DNA of 64,000 nt, taken from positions 3,118,279-3,182,278 of the forward strand of contig NZ_CP011514.1 of NCBI RefSeq assembly GCF_001653795.1, written 5' to 3'. Positions 63,719 to 64,000 of the stretch are shown piece after piece (positions within the stretch are counted from its first letter, which is position 1; each line of letters begins with the position of its first letter). The notes under the pieces were generated by a model. It had not been told where the DNA came from and searched no databases. It saw only the letters and a list, made by a program, of their open reading frames with translations. The position numbers and the translations under genes were made by a program. This DNA comes from Mitsuaria sp. 7. GTDB lineage: Bacteria; Pseudomonadota; Gammaproteobacteria; Burkholderiales; Burkholderiaceae_C.

Positions 63719-64000
63719 TCATTCATCGAATCGACCGTTGTTCAATGCTTGTGTCTCGGCCGCCTGCGGATACTTGCGCCGCATCTGCTGGCCGAGATCG
63801 TCCAGGTTGGAGGTGTTCCCCAGGCGGCGCTCGATGCGCAGCTCCAGCCAGAGGCTGGCGGCATTCGCCTGTTCCACGTTGCTGTTGACGCGGCGCACGT
63901 AGAAGCGGGCCCGCTCATACTCCCCCTGGCGGTACAGCACCTCGCCCAGGTTCAGCGCGATCGTCGGATTGCCCGGCTCAGCCTCGAAGGCCTTGGTCAG
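63719..64000 (-). CDS. pilW: Type IV pilus biogenesis/stability protein PilW (PilF), 3' end
   Basis: 94 codons to the window edge; the N-terminus is missing. TPR helices 'NPTIALNLGEVLYRQGEYER' and 'ASLWLELRIERRLGNTSNLD' and the final 'GQQMRRKYPQAAETQALNNG' match PilW/PilF, an outer-membrane lipoprotein needed for PilQ secretin assembly. It overlaps the first possible rodZ start. The order pilW-rodZ-ispG is standard in Betaproteobacteria. Confidence 0.88.
   Translation of the reverse strand: MTKAFEAEPGNPTIALNLGEVLYRQGEYERARFYVRRVNSNVEQANAASLWLELRIERRLGNTSNLDDLGQQMRRKYPQAAETQALNNGRFDE

Overview
The window is a high-GC, gene-dense stretch of a betaproteobacterial chromosome. Gene content and order point to Burkholderiales, most like the Roseateles/Mitsuaria/Rubrivivax group. 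The supporting blocks are ispG-hisS-yfgM-bamB-der-hfq-hflX-hflK-hflC-DUF2065-hisZ-purA, rpsB-tsf-pyrH-frr-uppS-cdsA-dxr-rseP-bamA-skp-lpxD-fabZ-lpxA-lpxB-rnhB, and rpsF-priB-rpsR-rplI-dnaB. The genus is an inference.

Left third (1-16.4 kb) is accessory. It holds a DUF305 plus YVTN beta-propeller pair behind an ECF-type promoter, a class II glutamine amidotransferase, and a 1390-residue protein that looks like a type III effector with no secretion genes nearby. Next come a TetR regulator with a DUF308 membrane protein and a clear operator palindrome, then a zinc-stress locus. That locus is a Fur/Zur regulator divergent from a COG0523 GTPase, DUF2796, an ABC ATPase, a permease and two DUF3299 proteins, with a 22-bp palindrome between the two transcripts. 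It resembles zrgABCDE. It is followed by an AraC regulator divergent from an exported DJ-1/PfpI protein and an SDR oxidoreductase.

The middle (16.4-42 kb) is core. It runs from dnaB with the rpsF-priB-rpsR-rplI operon, through a sodium:solute symporter, divergent ppsA (PEP synthase) and ppsR (its regulator), and an EamA transporter. Then comes the long minus-strand block for lipid A synthesis (lpxD, fabZ, lpxA, lpxB), outer-membrane assembly (bamA, skp, rseP), isoprenoid and phospholipid precursors (dxr, uppS, cdsA) and translation (frr, pyrH, tsf, rpsB). Most genes here overlap or nearly touch, so they are probably co-transcribed.

The right part (42-64 kb) starts with plus-strand metabolic genes: an amidase, a DadA-like oxidase and an NAD(P)HX repair enzyme. 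RNase R, tRNA-Leu(CAG) with a strong terminator, and an unusual 100-nt structured element that repeats pieces of that tRNA follow. A phosphoribosyltransferase, purA, hisZ, DUF2065, hflC/hflK, hflX, hfq, der, bamB, yfgM, hisS, ispG, rodZ and the 3' part of pilW/pilF complete the window.

Most attention is due to the orphan effector-like protein, the tRNA-Leu-mimicking element, the Zur-box zinc operon, the EF-hand loop in the symporter, and the operator pairs near the TetR and AraC genes. Long open frames antisense to core genes are a product of the base composition and are not annotated.
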